64,000 nucleotides of DNA from Paenibacillus roseus (GCF_016424485.1 NZ_JAELUP010000103.1:496001-560000), one strand, 5' to 3'; shown: positions 14,175-23,885, numbered from the stretch's first letter. Numbers and translations are program-made. The notes: generated from the letters alone by a model not told the origin.

Positions 14175-14388
14175 CTCTCCATTCCAAGCAGTTGAGCCGT
14201 ATTGCCGATGAACGGAATGAAATAGATGATAAAAGATTGTATGCTTTGAATTTTAGAAGCAAAATGCCGTGAGAGGCATGGCGGGTACTGTCGGCCAGCC
14301 ACAGTTGTTCACAAACAATATGCCCGGTTTTAATAAAAAATTGCTGGCATAGTGTACACCATTTTGCTGTCCGTAGAGGTGATTGGGT

Positions 14389-15630
14389 ATGAAGCAAAGA
14401 GTTGTAGTTACCGGCATGGGAGTCATGACCTCGCTAGGCCATGATCTGAATGAATTTTGGGGAAGCCTGTTGGAGGGCAAGTCGGGTATCTCCCTGATCG
14501 ATGCATTCGATGTGTCCGCTTATCCAACGCGCATTGCCGCGGAAATCAAGAACTTCGATCCAGAGAAGTTCGGCATTGACAAGAAGGAAGCCCGCCGGAT
14601 GGACCGCTTTGTGCAGTTCGCCGCCGTGGCCAGCCAGAATGCAATCAAGGATGCGGACCTGCAAATCGGTGAAAATGTGGATGCGGAACGCGTAGGCATT
14701 ATGATCGGTTCCGGTATCGGCGGACTTGGTACCTGGGAGGATCAGCATAACATCCTGCTGGAGAAAGGGCCAAAGCGGGTCAGTCCGTTCTTTATCCCGA
14801 TGATGATTGCCAATATGGCTTCGGGTCAAGTATCGATTATGACAGGCGCCAAAGGGCCGAACAGCACAGCAGTTACCGCTTGCGCAACCGGAACCCATTC
14901 GATTGGCGATTCCTTCAAATTGATTCAGCGCGGTGAAGCCGATGCAATGATCTGCGGCGGCGCTGAAGCGACGATCCGTCCGACTGGAATGGCAGGATTC
15001 TGCTCGATGAGAGCAATGTCCACCCGCAATGAGGAGCCGGAGAAGGCGAGCCGTCCGTTCGATACAGGACGTGATGGATTCGTTATGGGTGAAGGCTCGG
15101 GGATTCTTATTCTGGAATCGCTGGAGCATGCGCAGCGGCGCGGCGCCAAGATTTACGCTGAGGTAATCGGCTACGGAATGAGCGGAGACGCTCATCATAT
15201 GACCGAGCCTGATCCTGAAGGGGCTGCACGCTGTATGATACGCGCCATCAAGGATGCGGATATTGCGCCGGAAGAAGTGGATTATATCAATGCGCACGGC
15301 ACGTCAACGCCGGTAGGTGACTTGTCGGAGACGACTGCGGTCAAGAAAGCGTTTGGCGAGCATGCTTACAAGCTGGCCGTCAGCTCCACGAAATCAATGA
15401 CGGGTCATTTGCTTGGCGCGGCAGGCGGAGTAGAGGCAGTCATTGTAGGACTTACGCTGGCTAATGATGTAATTGCTCCAACGATTAATTTGGATGACCA
15501 GGACCCTGAATGCGACCTGGATTACGTGCCGAATGTTGCCCGGAAGACGACGGTTAAGACCGCGATGTCCAATTCCTTCGGATTCGGGGGGCATAACGCG
15601 ACGATCATTATGAGGAAGTATGAAGCTTAA
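14389..15630 (+). CDS. fabF: beta-ketoacyl-ACP synthase II
   Basis: 413 residues from ATG 14389 (GAGGTGATTGG upstream). Condensing-enzyme features: catalytic Cys in TACATGTHS, His in NAHGTSTPVGD and His in TGHLLGAAGG. Elongates acyl-ACP with malonyl-ACP. Its 3' end overlaps rnc by 11 bp. Confidence 0.96.
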   Translation: MKQRVVVTGMGVMTSLGHDLNEFWGSLLEGKSGISLIDAFDVSAYPTRIAAEIKNFDPEKFGIDKKEARRMDRFVQFAAVASQNAIKDADLQIGENVDAERVGIMIGSGIGGLGTWEDQHNILLEKGPKRVSPFFIPMMIANMASGQVSIMTGAKGPNSTAVTACATGTHSIGDSFKLIQRGEADAMICGGAEATIRPTGMAGFCSMRAMSTRNEEPEKASRPFDTGRDGFVMGEGSGILILESLEHAQRRGAKIYAEVIGYGMSGDAHHMTEPDPEGAARCMIRAIKDADIAPEEVDYINAHGTSTPVGDLSETTAVKKAFGEHAYKLAVSSTKSMTGHLLGAAGGVEAVIVGLTLANDVIAPTINLDDQDPECDLDYVPNVARKTTVKTAMSNSFGFGGHNATIIMRKYEA

Positions 15631-16324
15631 CCGATTTAACGAGCTCCAGCAGAGGCTGGGGCTGCGTTTTCAGCAATATGCTTTGTTGAGACAGGCCTTC
15701 ACGCATACTTCCTATGTCAATGAACATCGGCACGGTCATGTGGAAGATAACGAAAGGCTTGAATTTTTGGGTGATGCTGTCCTGCAATTGCTCGTGTCCG
15801 AGTATTTGTATGTGACCTACCCGCAGCGTCCGGAGGGCGAACTGACCCGAATGCGCGCATCGATTGTATGCGAGCCGTCTCTTGCCAGATTTGCGGAACT
15901 GCTGAACTTTGGCGCTTATGTTCTGCTGGGCCGGGGAGAAGAGCAGCTCGGAGGGCGGGCCCGACCGGCGTTGCTGGCCGACTTGTTCGAATCCTTCATC
16001 GGCGCGTTGTATTTGGATCAGGGGCTGGAACAGGTACGACAGTTCTTGTCCACACGCGTATTCCCGCATATTGAGAACGACGGCCCGATGCTGGTGAAGG
16101 ATTTCAAATCCAAGCTGCAGGAGCGTGTACAACACAGCTCGCTGGGCACGGTCGAATACCGCGTCGTAGAAGAACGCGGACCGGCGCATGATCGGGAATT
16201 TGTCGTAGAGGTCAGCCTTGGCGAAGAATGCTGGGGACGCGGCAGCGGTCGGACGAAGAAGGAAGCGGAACAGCAGGCGGCTTCGGAAGCCTGGCGCAAG
16301 CTTCTCAAGGAGTCCCAGGGGTGA
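15620..16324 (+). CDS. rnc: ribonuclease III
   Basis: 234 residues: RNase III catalytic domain with the signature ERLEFLGDAVLQLLVSEYL (~41-59) and a second acidic site in LADLFESFIGALYLD, followed by a C-terminal double-stranded RNA-binding domain (FKSKLQERVQ... to GSGRTKKEAEQQAASEAW). It processes rRNA precursors and cleaves dsRNA. The ATG lies within the end of fabF, so translation is coupled. Confidence 0.97.
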   Translation: MKLNRFNELQQRLGLRFQQYALLRQAFTHTSYVNEHRHGHVEDNERLEFLGDAVLQLLVSEYLYVTYPQRPEGELTRMRASIVCEPSLARFAELLNFGAYVLLGRGEEQLGGRARPALLADLFESFIGALYLDQGLEQVRQFLSTRVFPHIENDGPMLVKDFKSKLQERVQHSSLGTVEYRVVEERGPAHDREFVVEVSLGEECWGRGSGRTKKEAEQQAASEAWRKLLKESQG

Positions 16325-16356
16325 AACGGCGCAAGGGAGAAGCCGGATTCGCAGTG

Positions 16357-16412
16357 AAATCCAAGCTCATATAACCTCATAGGCAAAGGCGTATACGAGT
16401 TTGGATTTTTTT
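16357..16412 (+). terminator. probable terminator after rnc
   Basis: AAATCCAAGCTC (16357-16368) pairs with GAGTTTGGATTT (16397-16408) with one mismatch and a long 28-base loop, running into a T7 tract. Confidence 0.55.
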
Positions 16413-16448
16413 GAAGAGTTATAAAGCGATGATGCTGGCATTTAAAAA

Positions 16449-16517
16449 AGCTTGCCTTCCTCGTGCAGCTCGCTTGCCCTTCGGCAAGGGAATTCCGCTT
16501 GAGCACGGCTGGAAGGG
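16449..16517 (+). ncRNA. compact structured element upstream of smc
   Basis: Nested complementary segments: CCTTCC with GGAAGG at the base, CGTGC with GCACG, CTC with GAG, and an apical CTTGCC-CTTC-GGCAAG hairpin. No U-run follows. It could be a structured 5' UTR, small RNA or old inverted repeat; there is no protein gene in the 368-bp gap. Confidence 0.35.
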
Positions 16518-16660
16518 CTATAGATGAATAAGGGAGGATTTCAACTGCTGCTCGGGCATTGGAATCTTCCTTTTTTCTAACACAAAAATGTATAAAATTC
16601 CGGCTTGGTCCTGGCAGGCTGCCGGGTTCCAGAAGCCCGGTGTGAATTGCTTTTTGCATA

Positions 16661-16669
16661 TGGTACAAT
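16661..16669 (+). promoter_or_regulatory. extended -10 promoter of smc
   Basis: TGGTACAAT is an extended -10 (TGn-TACAAT) 24 bp before the smc ATG; no convincing -35 is seen. Confidence 0.5.
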
Positions 16670-16692
16670 ATCGTTGAGGTGAAGGTGCGCTT

Positions 16693-19600
16693 ATGTTCCT
16701 TAAACGAATTGACTTATCGGGTTTTAAATCTTTCGCAGACCGGACGGAACTTGAATTCGTGCGTGGGATCACGGCGGTTGTCGGCCCGAACGGGAGCGGG
16801 AAGAGCAATATTTCAGACAGCATCCGCTGGGTGCTGGGTGAACAAAGCGCGAAAAGCTTGCGCGGCGGCAAGATGGAGGATATTATTTTTGCCGGCAGCG
16901 ATACGCGCAAGGCGATGAACTACGGTGAGGTCTCTTTGACGCTGGATAACAGCGATCAGGCGCTGTCGCTTGATTTTAACGAGGTGACGGTGACGAGGCG
17001 TGTTCATCGCAGCGGAGAAAGTGAATATATGATCAACAAGCAGGCATGCAGACTTAAGGATATTACCGAGCTGTTCATGGATACGGGAATCGGCAAGGAA
17101 GCTTATTCCATTATCGGACAAGGACGCATTGAGGAAATTTTGAGCACGCGTTCCGAGGACCGCAGGGGCATCTTCGAGGAAGCTTCCGGCATTGTTAAAT
17201 ATAAATCGCGCAAGCGCGAGGCACAGAAAAAGCTGGATGATACGGAGCAAAATTTGCTTCGTATTCACGATCTGGTCTCCGAGCTGGAGGATCAGGTGGA
17301 GCCGCTGCGCCAGCAGTCGGAAAAGGCGCTTTTGTTCAAGGAGTTGAAGGAGCAGCTCAAACAAAAGGAAATTGCCATGTACGTCCACCAGATTGAACAG
17401 GTACATACCTCGTGGGAGGAAGCCAATACCAAGCTGGCAGGACTCAAGGAAGAAGAACTCAAGCTTTCGGCTGTCGTCAGCAAGCATGACGCCCATCTGG
17501 AGAAGGAGCGGCAACAGCTCCGCGAGCTGGAGGGGGCGATCGAGAAACTCCATGAAGCGATGCTTGTCTACAGCGAGGAGTATGAAAAATGCGAGGGCTA
17601 CGGCGAGGTGCTCAAGGAGCGCAAGCGCAATCTGGAGCAGAACCGTCGGCAGCTCGAAGACTCCATAGCGGCGATGGACGAGCGCATTGCGACGCTGGCA
17701 ACCGAGGAAGCGGAGCTCAGAGGGAAAGCGGCTACGCTGAATAACGACCTGGGGATTCTCCGCAATCGTCTCTCGTATGAAGAAGTGAATTTGATCGGCG
17801 TGTCCGGGGAAGCCGGCAGCACAGAGGAGGAGCAGCTTAAGGGAGAGCTTCTTGAGGTGCTGAGCGCGATGGCCCAGGCCCGCAATGAAATTCGTTATGC
17901 CGTTCAGCAGCAAGAGGCGGTGCAACGGCGCATGGAGCGGCTGGGCGATGACGAGGCCAAGTGGCGCACGCAGCTTGAGGAGCTGGAGGCTCGCCGCGAG
18001 GAACTGACGGGCGAGTTGAAGCAACAACGGGCGGAACTGGAGAAGGTGCAGGCCCGATATCTGGAAGAGAGCGAGCATCTCCAATCGCTCGGCAAGCTCC
18101 AGGAGGAAGTGCAGGCGACGCTGCGCAAATGGGAGCAGCGTTATGACGCGATCACTTCGCGGCGAGATACGATGAAGGAGATGCAGGAAGATCTCGACGG
18201 CTTCATGCTTGGCGTGCGCGAGGTGCTCAAGGCGTCCCGCAAGCCTTCCGGCGGACTTGCAGGCGTACACGGGGCAGTAGCCGAACTGATGCGAGTGCCG
18301 GAGAAGATCGAGGTTGCGGTTGAAACTGCGCTTGGCGGCGCGCTCCAGCATGTCGTCATGGAGGACGAGCGCTCGGCGCGGCAGGCGATTGCATTCCTGA
18401 AGCAGCGTCAGCTCGGGCGGGCGACATTTCTCCCGCTGGATGTCATTAAGCCGCGCTATGTTCCGGAACAGGATCGGCGGCAGTTCGAATCGATGGAAGG
18501 CTTCGTCGGCGTTGCCAGCGAGCTGGTGTCCTTCGATGAGCGGTACCAGGCGATTGTCCGCAATTTGCTCGGCAGCGTGCTAATTGCCGAGACGTTGGAG
18601 CAAGCGAACCGTATTGCTTCACGCTGCCAGTACAGATACCGCGTCGTGACGCTGGACGGCGATATCGTCAATGCGGGCGGTTCGATGACAGGGGGAAGCT
18701 TGCAGAAGAAAGGGGCCAATCTGCTCGGGAGAACCCGGCAAATTGAATCGCTTGATCAGGAGATCAAGGAGGCGGAACAGCAGCTTGGCAAGTTGCGCGA
18801 CAAACTGCAGGATATCCGCAAGGAGTTGTCCATCCGTACCCAGAACAAGGAAGAGCTGCGCGAGAAGAACGAGCGGCTGCGTCTTGCAGAGCAGCAGTTG
18901 CAAGGCGAGCTTGGCAGGCTGGAGCATGAGGGCCGCCATCTGGACGAGCAGCGCCAGCTGTTCGAGGAGAACCGTACCGGCCATGCGGCAGAGCAGACCG
19001 ATCTTTCGACTGCTGCGACAGAAGCCGAGGAGCGGCTTACGGAGCTTACTGCCCGGGAATCGAAGCTGCAGCGGGAGATTCAGTCTGCGGAGGAGCGGCG
19101 CAAGCTGAGCGAGACGGCCAAGGAACAGCTGCAGGGCCAACTGACCGATCTGAAAATTCACGTTGCCAAGGCGGAGCAGGAGAAGCAATCCTTTGAGGAT
19201 CAAGCTGGGCGCATCCGCGCCGACATGAATCGTTCGAAGCAGGAACTCTCCGGGCTGCGCAGTTTGCTGGAACAGCAGCAGGCGGAACAGGATGCCCATG
19301 CTGAGCAGAGCGTCAAGCAGCTGGAGGATTTGAACCACTACCGGCTGAAGAAGCAGGAATGCAGCGAGCAGACGGACTTCAAACGGGCCGAGCGTTCGCA
19401 GGTGCTGAGGCAGCTTGAAGAGGGTGAGAGCGAGACGAAGGAGCAGCGCATTCAGCTTCGCCAGGTCGAGGAGCGCATTCGTCAGACCGAGATTGCGGTG
19501 AACCGGCTCGATGTCGAGCTGGACAATCTGCTGCGCAAACTGAGCGAGGAATATGAGCTGAGCTTCGAACTGGCGAAGGAGCGTTACCCGGTGCCGGAGG

Positions 19601-20268
19601 ATGTGCCAGCCACACAAAATGAGGTGCGTGATCTGAAGCGCCGCATTACACTGCTGGGCGAGGTGAATCTGGGCGCGATTGATGAGTATGAGCGCGTCAA
19701 GGAACGCTACCTGTTCCTTGACGACCAGAAAAATGATCTGGTTGAAGCGAAAACTGCGCTCTATGAGGTCATCCGGGAGATGGACGACGAGATGTCCAGA
19801 CGCTTCCGTCAGACATTCGAGGCGATTCGCGGGCACTTCGGCGTTGTGTTCTCGAAGCTGTTCGGCGGCGGACGGGCGGATCTCATTATGGCAGACCCAG
19901 GCTCCGTACTGGATACGGGAATCGATATTGTGGCGCAGCCTCCAGGCAAGAAGCTGCAAAACCTGCAGCTTCTCTCCGGAGGAGAGCGGGCGCTGACGGC
20001 GATTGCGCTATTATTCGCCATCTTGCAGGTGAAGCCGGTGCCGTTCTGTGTGCTTGACGAGGTTGAGGCAGCGCTGGACGAAGCGAACGTAACCCGATTT
20101 GCCCAGTACTTGCGTGAATTCTCGGAGCTGACGCAGTTTATCGTCGTCTCCCACCGCAAGGGAACGATGGAAGAGGCCGACGTGCTCTACGGCGTGACGA
20201 TGGAAGAGGGCGGCGTCTCCAAGCTGGTATCGGTGCGGCTGGAGGACGAGGAAGCCGTGTCCGCATAG
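16693..20268 (+). CDS. smc: chromosome segregation protein SMC
   Basis: 1191 residues, full length. N-terminal Walker A GPNGSGKSNISDSIRWVLGEQ (start ~33), two long Glu/Lys/Gln-rich coiled coils, a central hinge (~500-660, with GVHGAVAELMRVPEKIEVAVETALG... and NAGGSMTGGSLQKKG), and a C-terminal ABC signature LLSGGERALTAIALLFAI with Walker B FCVLDEVEAALDEANV. With ScpA/ScpB it forms condensin loaded at parS sites. ATG 16693 follows GAGGTGAAGG. The rnc-smc-ftsY order is conserved. Confidence 0.98.
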   Translation: MFLKRIDLSGFKSFADRTELEFVRGITAVVGPNGSGKSNISDSIRWVLGEQSAKSLRGGKMEDIIFAGSDTRKAMNYGEVSLTLDNSDQALSLDFNEVTVTRRVHRSGESEYMINKQACRLKDITELFMDTGIGKEAYSIIGQGRIEEILSTRSEDRRGIFEEASGIVKYKSRKREAQKKLDDTEQNLLRIHDLVSELEDQVEPLRQQSEKALLFKELKEQLKQKEIAMYVHQIEQVHTSWEEANTKLAGLKEEELKLSAVVSKHDAHLEKERQQLRELEGAIEKLHEAMLVYSEEYEKCEGYGEVLKERKRNLEQNRRQLEDSIAAMDERIATLATEEAELRGKAATLNNDLGILRNRLSYEEVNLIGVSGEAGSTEEEQLKGELLEVLSAMAQARNEIRYAVQQQEAVQRRMERLGDDEAKWRTQLEELEARREELTGELKQQRAELEKVQARYLEESEHLQSLGKLQEEVQATLRKWEQRYDAITSRRDTMKEMQEDLDGFMLGVREVLKASRKPSGGLAGVHGAVAELMRVPEKIEVAVETALGGALQHVVMEDERSARQAIAFLKQRQLGRATFLPLDVIKPRYVPEQDRRQFESMEGFVGVASELVSFDERYQAIVRNLLGSVLIAETLEQANRIASRCQYRYRVVTLDGDIVNAGGSMTGGSLQKKGANLLGRTRQIESLDQEIKEAEQQLGKLRDKLQDIRKELSIRTQNKEELREKNERLRLAEQQLQGELGRLEHEGRHLDEQRQLFEENRTGHAAEQTDLSTAATEAEERLTELTARESKLQREIQSAEERRKLSETAKEQLQGQLTDLKIHVAKAEQEKQSFEDQAGRIRADMNRSKQELSGLRSLLEQQQAEQDAHAEQSVKQLEDLNHYRLKKQECSEQTDFKRAERSQVLRQLEEGESETKEQRIQLRQVEERIRQTEIAVNRLDVELDNLLRKLSEEYELSFELAKERYPVPEDVPATQNEVRDLKRRITLLGEVNLGAIDEYERVKERYLFLDDQKNDLVEAKTALYEVIREMDDEMSRRFRQTFEAIRGHFGVVFSKLFGGGRADLIMADPGSVLDTGIDIVAQPPGKKLQNLQLLSGGERALTAIALLFAILQVKPVPFCVLDEVEAALDEANVTRFAQYLREFSELTQFIVVSHRKGTMEEADVLYGVTMEEGGVSKLVSVRLEDEEAVSA

Positions 20269-20337
20269 GAACGCCGGAACCGGATACGGATAGCAGTAAA
20301 ATAAAGGCAAGCTATGGTGAAGGAAGGTAGACAAAGC

Positions 20338-21345
20338 ATGAGTTTCTTTAAAAAGCTGAAGGAAAGTATCGCAGCCAAAACCGAAGCGGTCACATCGGTA
20401 TTTAAGGAAGGGCTGCAAAAAACAAGAACCGCGCTTGTCGAAAAGGTGGAGGAACTGATTCTCCGCCGCAAAAAAATCGACGAAGATTTTTATGAAGAGC
20501 TGGAGGAAATTTTGATCGGCGCCGACGTTGGGGTGACGACGGTTATGAAACTGATCGAGGAATTGCGCGCCGAGGTGAAGAAGCGGAAGATTGAGGATGC
20601 GGCAGAACTGCAGCCTATCCTCTCCGAGAAACTGGTGGAGCTGCTTAACGGCAGTGAGAATCCAGGTTTGAACATGGCAGAGAGCGGCATGACCGTTATT
20701 TTGTTCGTAGGAGTCAACGGGGTCGGCAAGACCACCACGATCGGCAAGCTGGCGCACCGCTTCAAGAGCGAGGGCAAGAAAGTAATGCTGGCTGCGGGCG
20801 ATACGTTCCGCGCGGGCGCGATCGAGCAACTGGAAGTATGGGGGCAGCGCGTAGGTGTAGACGTTATCAAGCAGCAGGCAGGCTCAGACCCGGCGGCGGT
20901 GATGTACGATGCCGTTCACGCCGCCAAGCAACGCGGCGTTGATGTATTGCTGTGCGATACAGCAGGCCGTCTCCAGAACAAGAGTAATCTGATGGAGGAA
21001 CTGAACAAGATCTTCCGCGTAATTCAGCGTGAGGTTCCGACTGCTCCGCATGAGGTGCTGTTGGTACTGGACGCGACGACCGGGCAGAATGCGCTCAGTC
21101 AGGCGCGTCTGTTCGGCGAGAAGAGCGGGGTGACCGGCCTTGTGCTTACCAAGCTCGATGGTACGGCCAAGGGAGGAATTGTCATTGCCATTCGCAACGA
21201 GCTTAATCTGCCGGTGAAATTCGTCGGGCTCGGCGAGAAGATGGGCGATCTGCAGGAGTTCGATTCCGAGCAGTTCGTTCATGCCCTGTTCGCAGGCCTG
21301 ATTCTCAAGGAAGAGCAGCAGGAAGCGGAGGCGGAAGCTAACTAG
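20338..21345 (+). CDS. ftsY: signal recognition particle receptor FtsY
   Basis: 335 residues from ATG 20338 (GAAGG upstream; a GTG at 20314 is rejected). Short N-terminal region without the acidic A domain of E. coli, then the NG GTPase: GVNGVGKTTTIGKLAH, DTAGRLQNKSNLMEEL, TKLDGTAKGG. It docks the SRP-ribosome complex at the membrane through interaction with Ffh, encoded just downstream. Confidence 0.97.
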   Translation: MSFFKKLKESIAAKTEAVTSVFKEGLQKTRTALVEKVEELILRRKKIDEDFYEELEEILIGADVGVTTVMKLIEELRAEVKKRKIEDAAELQPILSEKLVELLNGSENPGLNMAESGMTVILFVGVNGVGKTTTIGKLAHRFKSEGKKVMLAAGDTFRAGAIEQLEVWGQRVGVDVIKQQAGSDPAAVMYDAVHAAKQRGVDVLLCDTAGRLQNKSNLMEELNKIFRVIQREVPTAPHEVLLVLDATTGQNALSQARLFGEKSGVTGLVLTKLDGTAKGGIVIAIRNELNLPVKFVGLGEKMGDLQEFDSEQFVHALFAGLILKEEQQEAEAEAN

Positions 21346-21389
21346 CTTCCGATTCGTTGTAATCTACAACATCGTCCCTCAAGACTTTC

Positions 21390-21428
21390 CGGCTGCCGCT
21401 TGCGTGGAAGCAGGCAGCCGTTTGTTTA
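21390..21428 (+). terminator. terminator after ftsY
   Basis: CGGCTGCC (21390-21397) pairs with GGCAGCCG (21413-21420), with additional inner GCTT/AAGC pairing, followed by TTTGTTTA. Confidence 0.75.
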
Positions 21429-21469
21429 TACGTTTCCAATTGGATGGTATGACTGACAAGGTAAAATAC

Positions 21470-21498
21470 TTGACAGTCGTTTTCCTTTAGGATAATAT
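21470..21498 (+). promoter_or_regulatory. sigma-A promoter of ylxM-ffh
   Basis: TTGACA (21470-21475), 17 bp, TAATAT (21493-21498), ahead of ylxM. Confidence 0.8.
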
Positions 21499-21531
21499 AA
21501 GTAGCGTTGGTAACGGGAGGAGGCGGCTGGA

Positions 21532-21942
21532 ATGAGTATGAACGAACCGGATGCCCTCGGGAAGACAACCCGAATCAATTTGCTCTTTGATTTCTATGAG
21601 ACGCTGCTGACAGAGAAGCAGCGTACATTTTTAAAATACTATTTTCATGATGATTATTCGCTTGGTGAAATTGCTGCCGAATTTGACATTAGCCGTCAGG
21701 CGGTCTATGAGCACGTGAAGCGCGCGGAACAAGCATTGGAAGGCTATGAGCAAAAGCTGGGACTTCTGAGTCGGCATGAAGTGCTGCAAGAACAACTGGC
21801 CCGGCTGGAAGCGATCGGCCTGGAATTGCCGGTTGGCAGTGCGGAACGCGCAGCGCTTCAGAGCGTGCTTGAAGATATCCGTCAAACGGAGAACTTGATA
21901 GATGTAAATCCTAACAGGGAGGTGACGGGAGATGGCGTTTGA
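21532..21942 (+). CDS. ylxM: YlxM-family DNA-binding protein
   Basis: 136 residues; the first ~75 form a sigma-factor-like HTH (LTEKQRTFLKYYFHDDYSLGEIAAEFDISRQAVYEHVKRAE). YlxM is associated with ffh and thought to modulate SRP function in Gram-positive bacteria. ATG 21532 follows GGGAGGAGG. The tail beyond ~110 is a variable helical extension. It overlaps ffh by 11 bp. Confidence 0.93.
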   Translation: MSMNEPDALGKTTRINLLFDFYETLLTEKQRTFLKYYFHDDYSLGEIAAEFDISRQAVYEHVKRAEQALEGYEQKLGLLSRHEVLQEQLARLEAIGLELPVGSAERAALQSVLEDIRQTENLIDVNPNREVTGDGV

Positions 21943-23299
21943 AGGATTGGCTAACCGGCTGCAGAGTGTATTCAGCAAGCTTCGGGGCAAAGGAAAAGTC
22001 AGCGAGGATGATGTTGCTGAGGCGATGCGCGAAGTCAGACTGGCGCTTCTGGAGGCGGACGTTAACTTTAAGGTCGTCAAAGAATTCATCTCGAAGGTGA
22101 AGGAGAAGGCGGTCGGCCAGGAAGTGATGAGCAGCTTCACTCCGGGCATGGTCATCATCGATATTGTTAATAAAGAGCTGACCGAACTGATGGGCGGTAC
22201 CCAGAGCAAGCTGGCCAAGGCATCGAAGCCGCCAACCGTTATTATGATGGCGGGTTTGCAGGGGGCGGGTAAGACGACAACCTCCGGCAAGCTGGCAAAA
22301 CTGCTGCTGAAGAGCAACCATAAGCCGCTATTGGTTGCCTGTGATATTTACCGTCCGGCTGCAATCAAGCAGTTGCAGGTGCTCGGGGAGCAGGTTGGCG
22401 CTCCGGTATTCTCTATGGGCGATGGCGTCAGCCCGGTAGAGATTACGCGCAACGCCTTGCAGTATGCGAAGGATAATCATAATGACTATGTCATTATCGA
22501 TACCGCTGGACGTCTTCATATTGATGAAGCGTTGATGGAAGAACTGAAGCAGATTCATGAGCTGGCAAAGCCCGATGAAGTGCTGCTCGTTGTCGATGCC
22601 ATGACGGGGCAGGACGCGGTCAATGTAGCGGAGAGCTTCCATAAGCAGCTTGAGCTGACAGGGGTCGTTCTGACGAAGCTCGATGGCGATACGCGCGGCG
22701 GTGCTGCGATTTCCGTTAAAGCGGTCACGGGCTGCCCGATTAAATTTGCGGCGATGGGCGAGAAGATCGATTCGCTTGAACCGTTCCATCCGAACCGGAT
22801 GGCATCCCGGATTCTGGGCATGGGGGACATGCTCTCGCTGATCGAGAAGGCGCAATCCAACATTGATGCTGAGAAAGCGGCTGATCTCGAGCGCAAGATG
22901 CGCAATGCGGAGTTCACCTTCGATGATTTCCTGGAGCAGATGGCTCAGGTTCGCAAGATGGGGCCCCTGGACCAATTGCTTGATATGATGCCGGGGATGA
23001 ATAAAGTAAAAGGTCTCAAAGACCTGAAGGTGGATGAGCGTCAACTGGCGCGCGTCGAAGCAATTGTAAGATCGATGACGAGTGAAGAGAAGCAAAATCC
23101 CGACCTGCTGAACCATAGCCGCCGGAAGCGGATTGCAGCTGGGAGCGGCAACTCCATTGCCGATGTAAACCGGCTGATCAAGCAATTCGACGATATGCGG
23201 CGGATGATGAAGCAGTTCTCATCGATGATGAGTGGCCCCAAAGGCAAGAAAGGCATGAAAGGTCTGCTGGGCAAGGCGAAGAAATTCCCGTTCGGCTGA
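21932..23299 (+). CDS. ffh: signal recognition particle protein Ffh
   Basis: 455 residues: N domain, G domain (GLQGAGKTTTSGKLA, DTAGRLHIDEALMEEL, TKLDGDTRGG) and Met-rich C-terminal M domain (MPGMNKVKG..., ...IKQFDDMRRMMKQFSSMMSGPKG) that binds SRP RNA and signal peptides. ATG 21932 follows AGGGAGGTGACGGGAG. Typical length. Confidence 0.98.
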   Translation: MAFEGLANRLQSVFSKLRGKGKVSEDDVAEAMREVRLALLEADVNFKVVKEFISKVKEKAVGQEVMSSFTPGMVIIDIVNKELTELMGGTQSKLAKASKPPTVIMMAGLQGAGKTTTSGKLAKLLLKSNHKPLLVACDIYRPAAIKQLQVLGEQVGAPVFSMGDGVSPVEITRNALQYAKDNHNDYVIIDTAGRLHIDEALMEELKQIHELAKPDEVLLVVDAMTGQDAVNVAESFHKQLELTGVVLTKLDGDTRGGAAISVKAVTGCPIKFAAMGEKIDSLEPFHPNRMASRILGMGDMLSLIEKAQSNIDAEKAADLERKMRNAEFTFDDFLEQMAQVRKMGPLDQLLDMMPGMNKVKGLKDLKVDERQLARVEAIVRSMTSEEKQNPDLLNHSRRKRIAAGSGNSIADVNRLIKQFDDMRRMMKQFSSMMSGPKGKKGMKGLLGKAKKFPFG

Positions 23300-23355
23300 T
23301 ACTGGCTGATTGATAGAAAAGGAAGGCCTAATTTTTTGAAGGAGGTGAATGAATT

Positions 23356-23628
23356 ATGGCAGTTCGTATTCGTCTGAAACGTATTGGTGCTCACAAAGCG
23401 CCTTTCTACCGTGTTGTTGTTTCCGATTCCCGTTCGCCTCGCGACGGCCGCTTTATTGAAGAGATTGGCACATACAATCCAGTCGCTCAACCTGCACAGG
23501 TTAACATCGATGAAGAGAAAGCGTTGAAATGGTTGCAAACTGGAGCGCAAGCTTCCGATACCGTACGCAATCTTCTGAGCAAAGCTGGCGTGCTTACTAA
23601 ATTCCATGAGCTGAAGCAACAGAAATAG
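23356..23628 (+). CDS. rpsP: 30S ribosomal protein S16
   Basis: 90 residues starting MAVRIRLKRIGAHKAPFYRVVV, diagnostic of S16. ATG 23356 follows GAAGGAGGTGAATG. Located between ffh and khpA as in B. subtilis. Confidence 0.98.
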   Translation: MAVRIRLKRIGAHKAPFYRVVVSDSRSPRDGRFIEEIGTYNPVAQPAQVNIDEEKALKWLQTGAQASDTVRNLLSKAGVLTKFHELKQQK

Positions 23629-23654
23629 TTGCTGATGCTGCGGAGGGCCTTGAA

Positions 23655-23885
23655 ATGGAAGAGTTGATTCTTGTCATGGCTAGGGCTTTAGTGGATTATC
23701 CGGAAAATGTGCGCGTCGAGGTCAAGGAAGATGATCGCGGCATTGTTTACGCCCTTTCCGTTCATCCCGAGGATGTAGGGAAAGTAATCGGCAAGCAGGG
23801 CCGGATCGCTAAAGCGCTGAGGACGGTAGTTGCTTCGGCAGCTGTCAAATCGCCAAAGCGCGTTACCGTTGATATTATCTCGTAA
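23655..23885 (+). CDS. khpA: KH-domain RNA-binding protein KhpA (YlqC)
   Basis: 76 residues forming a single KH domain, with the GxxG loop in VIGKQGRIAKALR. KhpA pairs with KhpB/Jag and binds many RNAs, affecting cell division and elongation. ATG 23655 follows GCGGAGGG. It is 26 bp after rpsP, the usual order; the B. subtilis follow-on gene ylqD is absent. Confidence 0.95.
   Translation: MEELILVMARALVDYPENVRVEVKEDDRGIVYALSVHPEDVGKVIGKQGRIAKALRTVVASAAVKSPKRVTVDIIS

Noticed and set aside
16524..16677. Two tiny plus-strand frames (18 and 29 codons) upstream of smc
   Set aside because: No ribosome binding sites and no recognisable peptide features; the second overlaps the smc promoter.
16813..19959. 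Very long reverse-strand open frames inside smc (512 and 446 codons)
   Set aside because: Artefacts of Glu/Leu-rich coiled-coil codon use in smc; composition (Leu/Gln/Phe) is typical of antisense shadows.
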